This document shows, in pieces, positions 17,199 to 26,147 of a DNA stretch of 42,795 bases (position 1 is its first letter; every line of letters begins with the position of its first letter). The DNA comes from Rhizonema sp. PD37 (GTDB lineage Bacteria > Cyanobacteriota > Cyanobacteriia > Cyanobacteriales > Nostocaceae). The stretch lies in contig JAQYWO010000035.1 in assembly GCA_029379215.1 (NCBI GenBank), positions 1-42,795 of the forward strand, read 5' to 3'. The notes beneath the pieces were generated by a model. The model was given only the letters and a program-made list of their open reading frames with translations. It was not told the origin of the DNA and ran no database searches. The position numbers and the translations under genes were made by a program.

Positions 17199-18974
17199 TT
17201 ATTTGGAATTTGGAACTTGTAATTTGGAATTGTTCTGACGGTGGTTGGCAGCTTGGGTTAACAGTGATTCAGCAAAGGCGATCGCCTGCTGTGCGGACTT
17301 ACCCCCAGCTAACTGTGCCAGTTCTTCGCGTCGCTTACTGAGATTATCTAAAGTAGTCACTCGCACAACGGTGCGTTCAATTTTCGCATCAAGGTTTTGG
17401 ATTTCTGATTCTGCTGAAACTTCTTTAATGGTGCGTTTATCCACGCGGAAGTGACGATCTGCCATTGCGGCTACTAAGGGTTGGTGGGTAACACATAACA
17501 CCTGTTGACGCTGACCAAGTTGATGTAACTTTTCGGCGATCGCCTGCGCCACACGCCCGGAAACCCCAACATCTATTTCATCAAAAACTAATGTTTCCGT
17601 CGTATCTGCTTGGGAAAAACAAGCTTTCAACGCGAGCAAAAAGCGGCTCATTTCACCACCAGAGGCAATTTTTGTTAAAGGTTGCAGCGGTTCTCCAGGA
17701 TTGGGACTAAACATGAAGGTAATTTTGTCTGCTCCTGCGATAGTCGGAGACGTAGGCAAAATCTCAACTTGAAACTTTACCTTTTCCATTGCTAAAGGCT
17801 TCAATTCCCTGACTATTTTCGCTTCTAAATTTGTCGCAGTAGAGCAACGCAACTGAGTTAACTGTTGGCAGGCGACAGTCAGCTTCTCCAAACACTCCTT
17901 TTCTTGCTGCTCTAGATTTTCAATCGATTGTTCGCTATCATTAAGGTCAGATAATTCTGCCTGTATGCGCTGGTAATAAGCGATCGCCTCGGTCAGTGTC
18001 GGACCGTACTTGCGACAAACTTGCTTTAATTCCCGTATCCGTTCTTCCACTTCCTCCAAACGCTGGGGATCTGCCTCCAATTCTTCCCCATAGGCATTTA
18101 TTTGTCTTGCCACTTCCACAACCATTGCTTGAGCATCCCTTACCAAATCCAATAGTGGTTGTAGCTTGGTATCATATTCTACCATAGAATTTAAGGTGTC
18201 CTCACTGTCTCCCAGTAAGTCCGCAGCTGCTGGGGTATCCCCATCATCCTGGTATAAAGCTTGGTATACTTTATAACTCATCTGTTGCAAATCGACGACA
18301 TGATTGAGCCGTTCATGTTCTTGTTGAACCTGTGTTAATTCATCGGCATCGCTGAGGTTTGCGGCTTTCAATTCCTGCACTTGATACGTCAGCAAATCGA
18401 GTTGTTGCAAACGTTCCCGTTCTGAAGTCCGACGTTTTTCTAAGATAAGATGCGCTTGCTGGTAACCACTGAAGGTAGAAGCGATCGCCTGACGCTGCTG
18501 CATAAGTTGCTCACCACCGTACAGATCCAACCAATCGCGAACTTGGGCAGATTGTCCGACTTGTAAAGTTTGACCTTGGGCGGTGATTTCCACCAACCGA
18601 TCCCGCAGCCCTGCCATCACCTGTAGATTGACTAACACTCCATTAACCCGCGAACGACTGCGGATATTACTACCTGCTGCTGTAATTTCTCTAACTATGA
18701 CTACGGAGTTTTCCTCAAGGGAATCGATCTCCTGTTCGCTTAACCAAGCGGTTAATGCCGAGTTTGAGGTGAAGGTGGCTTCCACCATTGACCGATTTGA
18801 ACCAGTACGAATGACTCGACTCGAAACCTTACCACCCAATACCGCATCAATGGCATCTAAGATAATCGACTTGCCAGCGCCAGTTTCGCCTGTCAATACA
18901 TTCAGTCCAGCACCAAACTCGAGTTCTAATAGGTCAATTAAAGCAAAGTTTTCAATTCGCAATAGAGATAACAC
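17199..18974 (-). CDS. recN: DNA repair protein RecN
   Basis: RecN is an SMC-like ATPase acting in recombinational repair of double-strand breaks. From the GTG at 18974 (MLSLLRIENFALID, the usual N-terminus) the product is 591 residues. An in-frame ATG at 19016 would add 14 atypical residues. The Walker A is GETGAGKS. A long coiled coil spans about residues 150-390. The C-terminal head has the ABC signature SGGEMSRFLLALKA and Walker B LVFDEIDVGVSG, then CVTHQPLVAA. The last dozen residues (NNSKLQVPNSK) are encoded by a common cyanobacterial repeat (AATTTGGAATT type), so the C-terminus has been extended by intergenic repeat DNA. It is transcribed away from the aarF-like gene. Confidence 0.95.
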   Translation of the reverse strand: MLSLLRIENFALIDLLELEFGAGLNVLTGETGAGKSIILDAIDAVLGGKVSSRVIRTGSNRSMVEATFTSNSALTAWLSEQEIDSLEENSVVIVREITAAGSNIRSRSRVNGVLVNLQVMAGLRDRLVEITAQGQTLQVGQSAQVRDWLDLYGGEQLMQQRQAIASTFSGYQQAHLILEKRRTSERERLQQLDLLTYQVQELKAANLSDADELTQVQQEHERLNHVVDLQQMSYKVYQALYQDDGDTPAAADLLGDSEDTLNSMVEYDTKLQPLLDLVRDAQAMVVEVARQINAYGEELEADPQRLEEVEERIRELKQVCRKYGPTLTEAIAYYQRIQAELSDLNDSEQSIENLEQQEKECLEKLTVACQQLTQLRCSTATNLEAKIVRELKPLAMEKVKFQVEILPTSPTIAGADKITFMFSPNPGEPLQPLTKIASGGEMSRFLLALKACFSQADTTETLVFDEIDVGVSGRVAQAIAEKLHQLGQRQQVLCVTHQPLVAAMADRHFRVDKRTIKEVSAESEIQNLDAKIERTVVRVTTLDNLSKRREELAQLAGGKSAQQAIAFAESLLTQAANHRQNNSKLQVPNSK

Positions 18975-19217
18975 AACTCTAAATTCTCCGCTAGGACAGA
19001 CGCCGGATACTTCCAACTTAAGAGATACTAGTGATTATAGAAGCTGCAACACTTAATACTATTGGATTACATACTCCCAAATGAAGTGTATCAAACCTAG
19101 TTGAATTTGACTTAGTCAGATGTCCCCTGTCTCAAACCCATTGTAAATACTCATAACTAATGACAAAAGATGCGAGTTTATTTACAAAATTGTTACAATA
19201 CTTAACGCGTTGACCCC

Positions 19218-21269
19218 ATGCGGTGGCATTCCATGATTACCAAGACAGTTCCCCCTACTTCCCAACCAATCGTTGATATTGAGGACAGTCATAAATTGTC
19301 CGTAACTGAAATAGTGCCTGAAAATGGTGCGCTTGTTGAAGTCGTCAGCTTACCAGACCAAAGTGAAGCCCAATACAAGTTGGTTAAGGTAGATAATCGA
19401 CCTGAGTTATATTACGACGCTTCGGCGATCGCCGCGCACTTCAAAAAAAGACCCCTGCAAGTTTTGCGGCGTATTTTCAAAGTCTTGACACCAACTCTTG
19501 CCTTTATTTTAGGTTTGTGGTGGGATAACAAACGGGGAGTTGTCGTTAAAAATGACCAACGTCGGGCGATTCACCTTAGAGAACTGCTGACGAACCTGGG
19601 ACCCGCTTACATTAAAATTGGACAAGCTTTATCTACACGACCAGATCTCGTTCCTCCTGCTTACTTAGAGGAACTCACTAAACTACAAGACAAATTGCCC
19701 CCCTTCCCGAACGAAATAGCCTACCAATTTATTGAAGAAGAATTGGGCGCGACTCCAGGAGAAATATATCTCGAAATCTCACCCGATCCAATTGCCGCTG
19801 CATCCTTGGGACAAGTTTATAAAGGTAAGCTGAAAACAGGTGAGGACGTTGCCATCAAAGTCCAACGCCCTGACTTAAGAGAACGCATTACCATAGACTT
19901 GTACATATTGCGCCGATTAGCCGCATGGGCGCAGCGAAGTCTTAAACGGGTGCGGAGTGATCTTGTGTCTATCCTAGATGAGTTGGGGTACCGCATCTTT
20001 GAAGAGATGGATTACATCCACGAGGGAGAAAACGCAGAGCGATTTTACAAACTATATGGTCATTTAAAAGACGTATACGTACCGAAAATATACTGGGAAT
20101 ACACCAATCGTCGCGTCCTGACGATGGAGTGGATTAACGGTGTAAAATTAACTGATACAGAAGCAATTCGCGCTCGAGGTATAGATGCTCGGTATTTAAT
20201 AGAAGTTGGTGTACAGTGTTCATTACGCCAGTTGCTAGAAGATGGTTTTTTCCATGCAGATCCCCATCCTGGCAACTTATTAGCCACCTTTGATGGTCAA
20301 TTAGCTTATCTCGATTTTGGAATGATGAGCGAGATCAAGCCTCAGCAGCGTTATGGTTTGATAGAAGCGATAGTCCACCTCGTTAACCGCGACTTTGACG
20401 CTTTAGGACGTGATTACGTTAAGTTAGAATTTTTGACACCAGAAACCGACTTAACACCAATTATTCCGGCATTTGCAAGGGTATTTGGTAATGCCTTAGG
20501 AGCAAGCGTCGCTGAGTTGAATATTAAAAGCATTACTGATGATCTATCAGCATTAATGTATGAATATCCTTTCCGCGTACCAGCTTACTACGCCTTAATC
20601 ATCCGTTCCTTGGTGACGTTAGAAGGTATCGCCATCAACATCGATCCAAACTTCAAAGTATTAAGTGCCGCTTATCCCTACGTCTCCAAACGCCTGTTAA
20701 CCGATCCCTCACCAGAACTCAGAGCATCATTACAGGATTTATTATTCAAAGAAGGTAAGTTCCGATGGAACCGCTTGGAAAATTTGTTACGCAACGCCCG
20801 CAATAGCCAAGACTACGACTTTAATTTAGTACTGAATCAAGCAGTAGACTTCTTATCTTCCGAACGCGGCGCTTTCATTCGTAACAAAGTGGTAGATGAA
20901 GCTGTCAAAGGAGTTGATGCTGTTAGCAAAAATGCTCTCCACAACTTCACATCCCTACTGCGAGAAAGAGTTGGGATAACAACAGTCAATGAAACTCCCA
21001 CAGCCACAATCGAACAACAACAAACATTGGAACATATCAAACAGATCTTAAAAATTCTTCAAGAAACCCGTGGCTTTGATTCCTCAAAACTCGCTCCTCA
21101 GATTGCCCAACTGTTCTTGAATCCAGGAGTGCAGCGTTTGGGACAACAGTTTGCTAGCCAGTTGCTGCAAAAAGCCGCAGCAAGATTGCTCCGGGAATTA
21201 TTGACAGTAGAGGATGCTGATAGTAGAAAAAAAGAATTCAGTACTTTAGCGGTTAGCAGTCAGCGATAA
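19218..21269 (+). CDS. ABC1/AarF/UbiB-family protein kinase-like protein
   Basis: This 683-residue atypical kinase is of the ABC1/UbiB family, linked in bacteria and plastids to prenylquinone metabolism and stress. Family landmarks are the KxGQ motif (YIKIGQALSTRPDLVPP), the Ala-rich loop AAASLGQVYKG that replaces the P-loop, VAIKVQRP with the ATP-site Lys, EMDYIHEGENAERF, MEWINGVKL, the catalytic FFHADPHPGNLL and LDFGMM (DFG). A C-terminal helical region follows the kinase core. The ATG at 19218 is used, but the one five codons later (19233) is equally possible. It is divergent from recN. Cyanobacteria have several paralogues, so no symbol is given. Confidence 0.93.
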   Translation: MRWHSMITKTVPPTSQPIVDIEDSHKLSVTEIVPENGALVEVVSLPDQSEAQYKLVKVDNRPELYYDASAIAAHFKKRPLQVLRRIFKVLTPTLAFILGLWWDNKRGVVVKNDQRRAIHLRELLTNLGPAYIKIGQALSTRPDLVPPAYLEELTKLQDKLPPFPNEIAYQFIEEELGATPGEIYLEISPDPIAAASLGQVYKGKLKTGEDVAIKVQRPDLRERITIDLYILRRLAAWAQRSLKRVRSDLVSILDELGYRIFEEMDYIHEGENAERFYKLYGHLKDVYVPKIYWEYTNRRVLTMEWINGVKLTDTEAIRARGIDARYLIEVGVQCSLRQLLEDGFFHADPHPGNLLATFDGQLAYLDFGMMSEIKPQQRYGLIEAIVHLVNRDFDALGRDYVKLEFLTPETDLTPIIPAFARVFGNALGASVAELNIKSITDDLSALMYEYPFRVPAYYALIIRSLVTLEGIAINIDPNFKVLSAAYPYVSKRLLTDPSPELRASLQDLLFKEGKFRWNRLENLLRNARNSQDYDFNLVLNQAVDFLSSERGAFIRNKVVDEAVKGVDAVSKNALHNFTSLLRERVGITTVNETPTATIEQQQTLEHIKQILKILQETRGFDSSKLAPQIAQLFLNPGVQRLGQQFASQLLQKAAARLLRELLTVEDADSRKKEFSTLAVSSQR

Positions 21270-21775
21270 GAGGAGTTTGTAGACAAGTTACTCATGAGCG
21301 GTGCCTTGATATTACCGTTTAGGTGGAGGGGAACAGGGGAAACTCGGGGTTTCCTCTGGAGTAATGGGGGCTTTGGGGGAAGAAATTGCATTACTTATCT
21401 CACACCCGGAAAAAAGTAGCAGTTCGCAATTATTACAGAAATACGACTTCGTCGTCGCCTTTTTTTTCTAGGAATGAGATTGACTCTTGGTTCCTTGTCT
21501 GTTGTGTATCAATTTGCCGAACCACGTTCAGGTTGTCAAAGAATTTCGTCTTGGATGAGGAACCGATCAGGATCTGGCTTTACTGATTACAGTTCCTCAC
21601 TGGATCGCGTTTGTGAGAGGTAGATGCAGCTTAGGCTTACGCCTTGACAGAAATTAGCAAATGTGTTAAGCCAGATTTTTCCTTGTTTATATTGGTGGGC
21701 AGTGTTTCACAGGAACTCGAAAATTCGGAGAATTTGCGCTTGCACTGCCCACCTTATGCCTTGACTGAGAGAGTC
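21270..21775. other. Convergent intergenic region
   Basis: About 500 bases between the ABC1 kinase gene and the convergent coiled-coil gene. No gene is recognised. It holds the inverted repeat listed at 21694-21753. Confidence 0.5.
21694..21753. terminator. GGTGGGCAGTG/CACTGCCCACC hairpin
   Basis: Perfect 11-bp arms (21694-21704 and 21743-21753) surround a 38-base loop that itself contains short complementary pieces (AATTC/GAATT). The element lies about 25 bases from the stop of the minus-strand gene and probably terminates it. It resembles the GTGGGCA-type intergenic repeats common in cyanobacteria. Confidence 0.5.
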
Positions 21776-22210
21776 TTAATCGTTGTCTTTGTGAACCCCG
21801 TTTTTCTCCCGTTTCAAACCTTCTTCTAGGGCTTGAATTTGTTCCCGACGCGCCTCCAACTCTAGAGAACGACGTGCTAGATCTTGGTTTTGCAATGTCA
21901 GATTTTGTCGCCAATGTTCGGCTCTTTCCGCTTCTTGCTGCAAAAATGCCGGAGAGATACCAGAGGTTAAGTAGGTTTGTACCATAGCCAGTACCCAGTT
22001 TGTTGCGTCTTCTATGCTTTCAATATCTCCTGTGGGGGAAAGTTCTACTAAAACTAGCAATTTTACAGTTAGCGAACTACCTTTTCCCAAGAGAATGAAC
22101 GCTTCTTCTGGAATCATTGCCCACATATTTTCAGCTTCCTGACGTGCTAACAACCGCAACTGGGGCTGGTCTAAAAATTCGTTCTTATGCACCTGAGCTA
22201 GATATAACAT
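21776..22210 (-). CDS. Conserved hypothetical protein with C-terminal coiled coil
   Basis: The 144-residue protein has an N-terminal globular part (MLYLAQVHKNEFLDQPQLRLLARQEAENMW, then LLGKGSSLTVKLLVLVELSPTGDIESIEDATNWVLAMVQTYL). A strongly charged helix follows, likely coiled coil (about residues 95-140: AFLQQEAERAEHW, RRSLELEARREQIQALEEGLKREK). I recognise it only as a protein of the kind often found in cyanobacteria. No signal peptide or membrane segment is present. It lies 44 bases downstream of valS on the same strand, so the two may be co-transcribed. Confidence 0.7.
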   Translation of the reverse strand: MLYLAQVHKNEFLDQPQLRLLARQEAENMWAMIPEEAFILLGKGSSLTVKLLVLVELSPTGDIESIEDATNWVLAMVQTYLTSGISPAFLQQEAERAEHWRQNLTLQNQDLARRSLELEARREQIQALEEGLKREKNGVHKDND

Positions 22211-22254
22211 GACGGTTGTTTAGGAAGTTGCAAGTATAAAATGCAGACTTGTCC

Positions 22255-25200
22255 CTATGCTAACTTACGCAGGCGATCGCGTAAGATTTCCGCTTGTTTC
22301 TCAGCCTCGGCTAAAGCATCCCGTGCTCCTGAGACAACATCTGCTGGTGCTTTATCAACGAAATTAGAATTACTCAACCTTGCACTCAAAGATTTGACTT
22401 CAGCTTCTACTTTGTTGAAGCTTCTCTCAAGTTTAGTACGTAGTGCTTCGGTATCAACTACCCCAGCTAGGGGAAGGAGTACTTGTATTGTCCCAACAAC
22501 ACCAGCTGCCACTTCTTCTGGTTCGTTCTCCAGTTTTTGAAACTGTTGAGCCTCTGTTGGGTTAAACCCCTGTTTCCAAAACATTTGTCTAGCTTTATTT
22601 GTGAGTAAATTTCGAGTAACAAACCACGTAGAATAACCAATCCCAACTACTTTGAAGAAATTCCCTAATAAGGGAATGTCATTAATTGCATCTACCACAG
22701 CAAAACTTATTCTTAGTAAGAAAACTGCGCCGATAATTCCTCCTATGTTCGTCCAACTTATTTTATTGTGCTTAATTGTCTCTTGCTTTTGCTCAAGAGC
22801 GATCGTCAAAGTCTCCACCTTTGCTAAATCTTTAATGTAAGACTGTCCAGCATGAAGAATTTGCCGTTCCTTGTGACTGTCTGTCTGCAAATGTACTGTC
22901 ACTTTCACCCCTGGCTTAATATCTGCTTCTGCTCGCAAATTGCGAATCGTGCGAATTGTACCAACAAGCAGTTCAAACTGTTCATCCAAAGCTAGGTCAA
23001 TTAAATTTGTTTCTGCTTCTGGATAGCGTTGTAAAGACAAACTCTGCTTGGAATCTACTGGTTGCTGAGTCAGGGTATGCCAAATTTCTTCAGTTATGTG
23101 AGGCATGAAAGGATGAAGTAGTTTTAAAATACCTTCCAGCACACAGCCAAGAGTTTGTTGTGCTACCCGCCTTGATATAGGCTCAGCATCTTTTTGCAAG
23201 CGCGATTTGACAAGTTCAATGTACAGATCGCAAAAGTCACCCCAGATAAAATCATAAAGTCCCTTCGCGGCTTCTCCTAAACCGTAGTTATCAATGTAAT
23301 CATTAGTTTGTTTGACAACTTGATTGTACCGGGAGAGAATCCAGCGATCGCTAAGCTCCAATTCTAGATTTTCGATGTTGAAGTTTGTGGAGTCTGATAA
23401 TCCAAAATCCTCCAAATTCATCATGACAAATCGCGCCGCATTCCACAACTTGTTAGCGAAGTTACGGGACGCCTCTACCGATGACGATTCATTCTTTTTG
23501 CGATCGTACTCCAGCCGGATATCTTGACCAACACCCGCAACTTCCTTAACAAGCGTGTAGCGTAAAGCATCAGTACCGTACTTATCAATTAACAACAGTG
23601 GGTCAATGCCATTCCCTTTAGACTTAGACTGCTTTTGACCATTTTCATCCAGTACCAACCCGTGGATGTAAACTGTTTTAAATGGCATTTGACCAGTAAA
23701 GTGTCCTCCCATCATCGTCATTCTAGCAACCCAGAAAAAGATAATGTCAAAGCCAGTCACCAAAGTACTAGTAGGGTAGTAAGTTGCTAAATCCTGAGTT
23801 TGTTCTGGCCATCCCAAAGTAGAAAAAGGCCAGAGTCCGGAAGAAAACCAAGTATCCAGTACATCCGGATCTTGTTGTATATTGACATTTTCTCCAAATT
23901 GTGATATAGCTTTCTCTCTAGCTTCTGCTTCCGACTTCGCCACAACAAAAGGCGTATGATCAGTAATTTCCCCGCCAGTTTCACTCACAACGTACCAAGC
24001 AGGGATTTGGTGACCCCACCACAGTTGCCGAGAGATACACCAATCTTTAATTTTCACCAACCAGTCACGGTAAACCTTAGTCCAACGTTGAGGAACAAAC
24101 TCCGGAGAATTGTTTCCATCGAGGAATTCCAGCGTTCGATCTGCCATCGGGCGAATCTTGACAAACCACTGAGTAGAGAGAAGAGGTTCAACAGGGACTT
24201 TACCGCGCTCGCTATAAGGAACAGAATGCAAATAATCTTCCACCTTCACCAGGAAACCATCTGCCTCCAAACGGGAAACCACATTTTTCCGGGCTACAAA
24301 ACGGTCTTGTCCTTGGAATGAACCAGCATTTTCATTAAGAGTGCCGTCTTTATTCATAATATTAATAAACGGCAGATTGTGACGCTGACCCATTTCAAAA
24401 TCATTGGGATCGTGGGCCGGAGTCACCTTCACACAACCCGTCCCAAAAGTTGGGTCAACCAACTCATCAGCAATAATAGGGATTTCCCGATTCATAATTG
24501 GCAGAGTCAGCATCTTACCAACCAAGTGCTTATAGCGTTCATCACCAGGATTCACCGCAACCGCAGTATCACCCAGCATAGTTTCCGGACGAGTCGTCGC
24601 CACCTCTATATAACCAGAACCATCTGCTATCGGATAACGAAAGTGCCAGAGATGCCCACGAACTTCCTGATTTTCCACCTCCACATCAGACACAGCCGAC
24701 TGAGTAGCCGGACACCAATTCACCAAATACTCGCCACGATAAATTAACCCTTTCTCATAAAGGCGAACAAAAGCTTCGACAACAGCCTTGGACAAACCCT
24801 CATCTAAAGTAAAGCGTTCGCGAGACCAGTCTGTCGATACCCCCAAGCGTCGCAACTGATTAACAATCGTTCCTCCAGATTCGGCTTTCCACTGCCAAGC
24901 ACCTTCGAGAAATTTTTCACGCCCTAATTCATAGCGAGTTTTGCCTTCCGCCTTCAGTTGCTTTTCCAGAATTGCTTGCACGGCAATACTGGCGTGATCA
25001 GTTCCGGGTAAATAGAGAGTATTGCATCCCTTCATCCGGTGGTAACGGATCAAACAGTCAATCAACGTATTCTCGAAGGCGTGTCCCATGTGCAAACTAC
25101 CAGTGACATTTGGTGGTGGAATGACGATGCAATAAGGTTTGCCACCATTGTTGGCGTCTGCTTTGTAGAGTTGGTTGTCTTCCCAAAATTTTTGCCACTT

Positions 25201-25257
25201 GGCGTCAGTGGAGAAGGGATCGTACAAACTGGGGAGGTTAGTGATTGTTTCAGTCAT
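22255..25257 (-). CDS. valS: Valyl-tRNA synthetase with CAAD membrane-anchor domain
   Basis: A class I synthetase charging tRNA-Val, about 1000 residues long. The start at 25257 ([15 protein letters not shown]) is preferred over the ATG four codons upstream. The HIGH motif is seen as [18 protein letters not shown], the editing domain includes [15 protein letters not shown], and the KMSKS motif is KQSKSKGN. After the anticodon domain, residues about 825-895 form two hydrophobic helices ([21 protein letters not shown] and [19 protein letters not shown]). This is the cyanobacterial CAAD domain, known to anchor synthetases to thylakoid membranes. The usual C-terminal tRNA-binding coiled coil follows ([10 protein letters not shown] to [11 protein letters not shown]). 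The CAAD is thus inserted before the coiled coil rather than at the end. Confidence 0.96.
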   Translation of the reverse strand: MTETITNLPSLYDPFSTDAKWQKFWEDNQLYKADANNGGKPYCIVIPPPNVTGSLHMGHAFENTLIDCLIRYHRMKGCNTLYLPGTDHASIAVQAILEKQLKAEGKTRYELGREKFLEGAWQWKAESGGTIVNQLRRLGVSTDWSRERFTLDEGLSKAVVEAFVRLYEKGLIYRGEYLVNWCPATQSAVSDVEVENQEVRGHLWHFRYPIADGSGYIEVATTRPETMLGDTAVAVNPGDERYKHLVGKMLTLPIMNREIPIIADELVDPTFGTGCVKVTPAHDPNDFEMGQRHNLPFINIMNKDGTLNENAGSFQGQDRFVARKNVVSRLEADGFLVKVEDYLHSVPYSERGKVPVEPLLSTQWFVKIRPMADRTLEFLDGNNSPEFVPQRWTKVYRDWLVKIKDWCISRQLWWGHQIPAWYVVSETGGEITDHTPFVVAKSEAEAREKAISQFGENVNIQQDPDVLDTWFSSGLWPFSTLGWPEQTQDLATYYPTSTLVTGFDIIFFWVARMTMMGGHFTGQMPFKTVYIHGLVLDENGQKQSKSKGNGIDPLLLIDKYGTDALRYTLVKEVAGVGQDIRLEYDRKKNESSSVEASRNFANKLWNAARFVMMNLEDFGLSDSTNFNIENLELELSDRWILSRYNQVVKQTNDYIDNYGLGEAAKGLYDFIWGDFCDLYIELVKSRLQKDAEPISRRVAQQTLGCVLEGILKLLHPFMPHITEEIWHTLTQQPVDSKQSLSLQRYPEAETNLIDLALDEQFELLVGTIRTIRNLRAEADIKPGVKVTVHLQTDSHKERQILHAGQSYIKDLAKVETLTIALEQKQETIKHNKISWTNIGGIIGAVFLLRISFAVVDAINDIPLLGNFFKVVGIGYSTWFVTRNLLTNKARQMFWKQGFNPTEAQQFQKLENEPEEVAAGVVGTIQVLLPLAGVVDTEALRTKLERSFNKVEAEVKSLSARLSNSNFVDKAPADVVSGARDALAEAEKQAEILRDRLRKLA

Positions 25258-25319
25258 GTTGGGAAACATTAAGTATGGGAGAACTTTATAAATTTTGCCA
25301 CAGGGTTTGGAGAGTATTT

Positions 25320-25745
25320 ATGGAAATGAACCGCCAAGACGCCAAGGACGCCAAGAGAAGAGAGCCAAGTTTAGAAGTAGATAGGTTAGCTTATGACTTG
25401 ATTGGAGCGGCAATTGAAGTGCATCGGGTGTTAGGACCGGGATTTTTGGAGTCTGTGTACCATCAAGCTTTAAAGCTGGAGTTTCAGATGCGGGAGATAC
25501 CTTACAAATCTAAACCTTCAGTTGCAGTTAGATATAAAAGCCATCAAGTTGGTGAGGGTGAACCAGATTTTATTATTGGTGATGTTTTGATTGTGGAATT
25601 GAAAGCTGTAGAGAAACTGACTCCCATTAACGAAGCCCAAGTCATATCCTATCTCAGAGCCACTAACCACACACTAGGTCTTCTAATCAACTTCAACGTC
25701 CCTATTTTAAAAGACGGTATTAAACGCATCATCCTCTCTTCTTGA
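25320..25745 (+). CDS. GxxExxY protein (PD-(D/E)XK nuclease-like)
   Basis: This protein of about 140 residues carries the eponymous motif GFLESVY after LIGAAIEVHRVLGPG. The nuclease-like core includes EPDFIIGDVLIVELKA (Asp and Glu-x-Lys) and ends TLGLLINFNVPILKDGIKRIILSS. Starts at 25320 (MEMNRQ) or 25326 (MNRQ) are both possible. The first dozen residues (MNRQDAKDAKR) are encoded by the left arm of a 35-bp inverted repeat whose right arm starts two bases after the stop codon. The function of the family is not established. It diverges from valS, with 62 bases between the starts. Confidence 0.88.
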   Translation: MEMNRQDAKDAKRREPSLEVDRLAYDLIGAAIEVHRVLGPGFLESVYHQALKLEFQMREIPYKSKPSVAVRYKSHQVGEGEPDFIIGDVLIVELKAVEKLTPINEAQVISYLRATNHTLGLLINFNVPILKDGIKRIILSS

Positions 25746-25781
25746 TCTTCTCTTGGCGTCCTTGGCGTCTTGGCGGTTCAT
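25326..25781. repeat. Perfect 35-bp inverted repeats framing the GxxExxY gene
   Basis: The left arm, 25326-25360, begins ATGAACCGCCAAGACGCC. The right arm at 25747-25781 is its exact reverse complement. Each arm contains three CGCCAAG(G/A)-type units. The pair brackets the entire reading frame, so a transcript would close into a stem with the gene as loop. Confidence 0.9.
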
Positions 25782-26147
25782 CATATCTTTTCTGTTATCT
25801 CAACCGATTTTTTGGGAAAACTATAACAGTAGTCAGAGCAGAATTGTCAGTCACAATTGACTGATTGGGCTGGAGAATGGATGACTTGCACCATTTCTTA
25901 ATTCTAGCAATTTATAAATACTGGTGTGCATACTACTAACAAATGAACTACTTACTTTCTCATAACTTACTCTTTTTTCTATGTTTATATTGCTTATTTT
26001 GTATTGAATTGCCAGAAGAAATACAACTGGTTATATGAAATATTAAACTTTTAAAAAATTAGCTTATCGTAGTAAAAGCAATAATGATTTCATTTTTTTA
26101 TCATTATTAATGATTCATAAAATATAACCTGATATCATAAACCAGTT
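25782..26147. other. A+T-rich region upstream of the cyclase gene
   Basis: About 370 bases, very A+T-rich near 25920-26140, with no gene. It presumably carries the cyclase promoter. I see no reliable CRP-type (TGTGA-N6-TCACA) site. Confidence 0.4.

Noticed and set aside
23956..24747. Plus-strand frames of about 120 codons within valS
   Set aside because: They are shadows of the valS coding sequence on the other strand.
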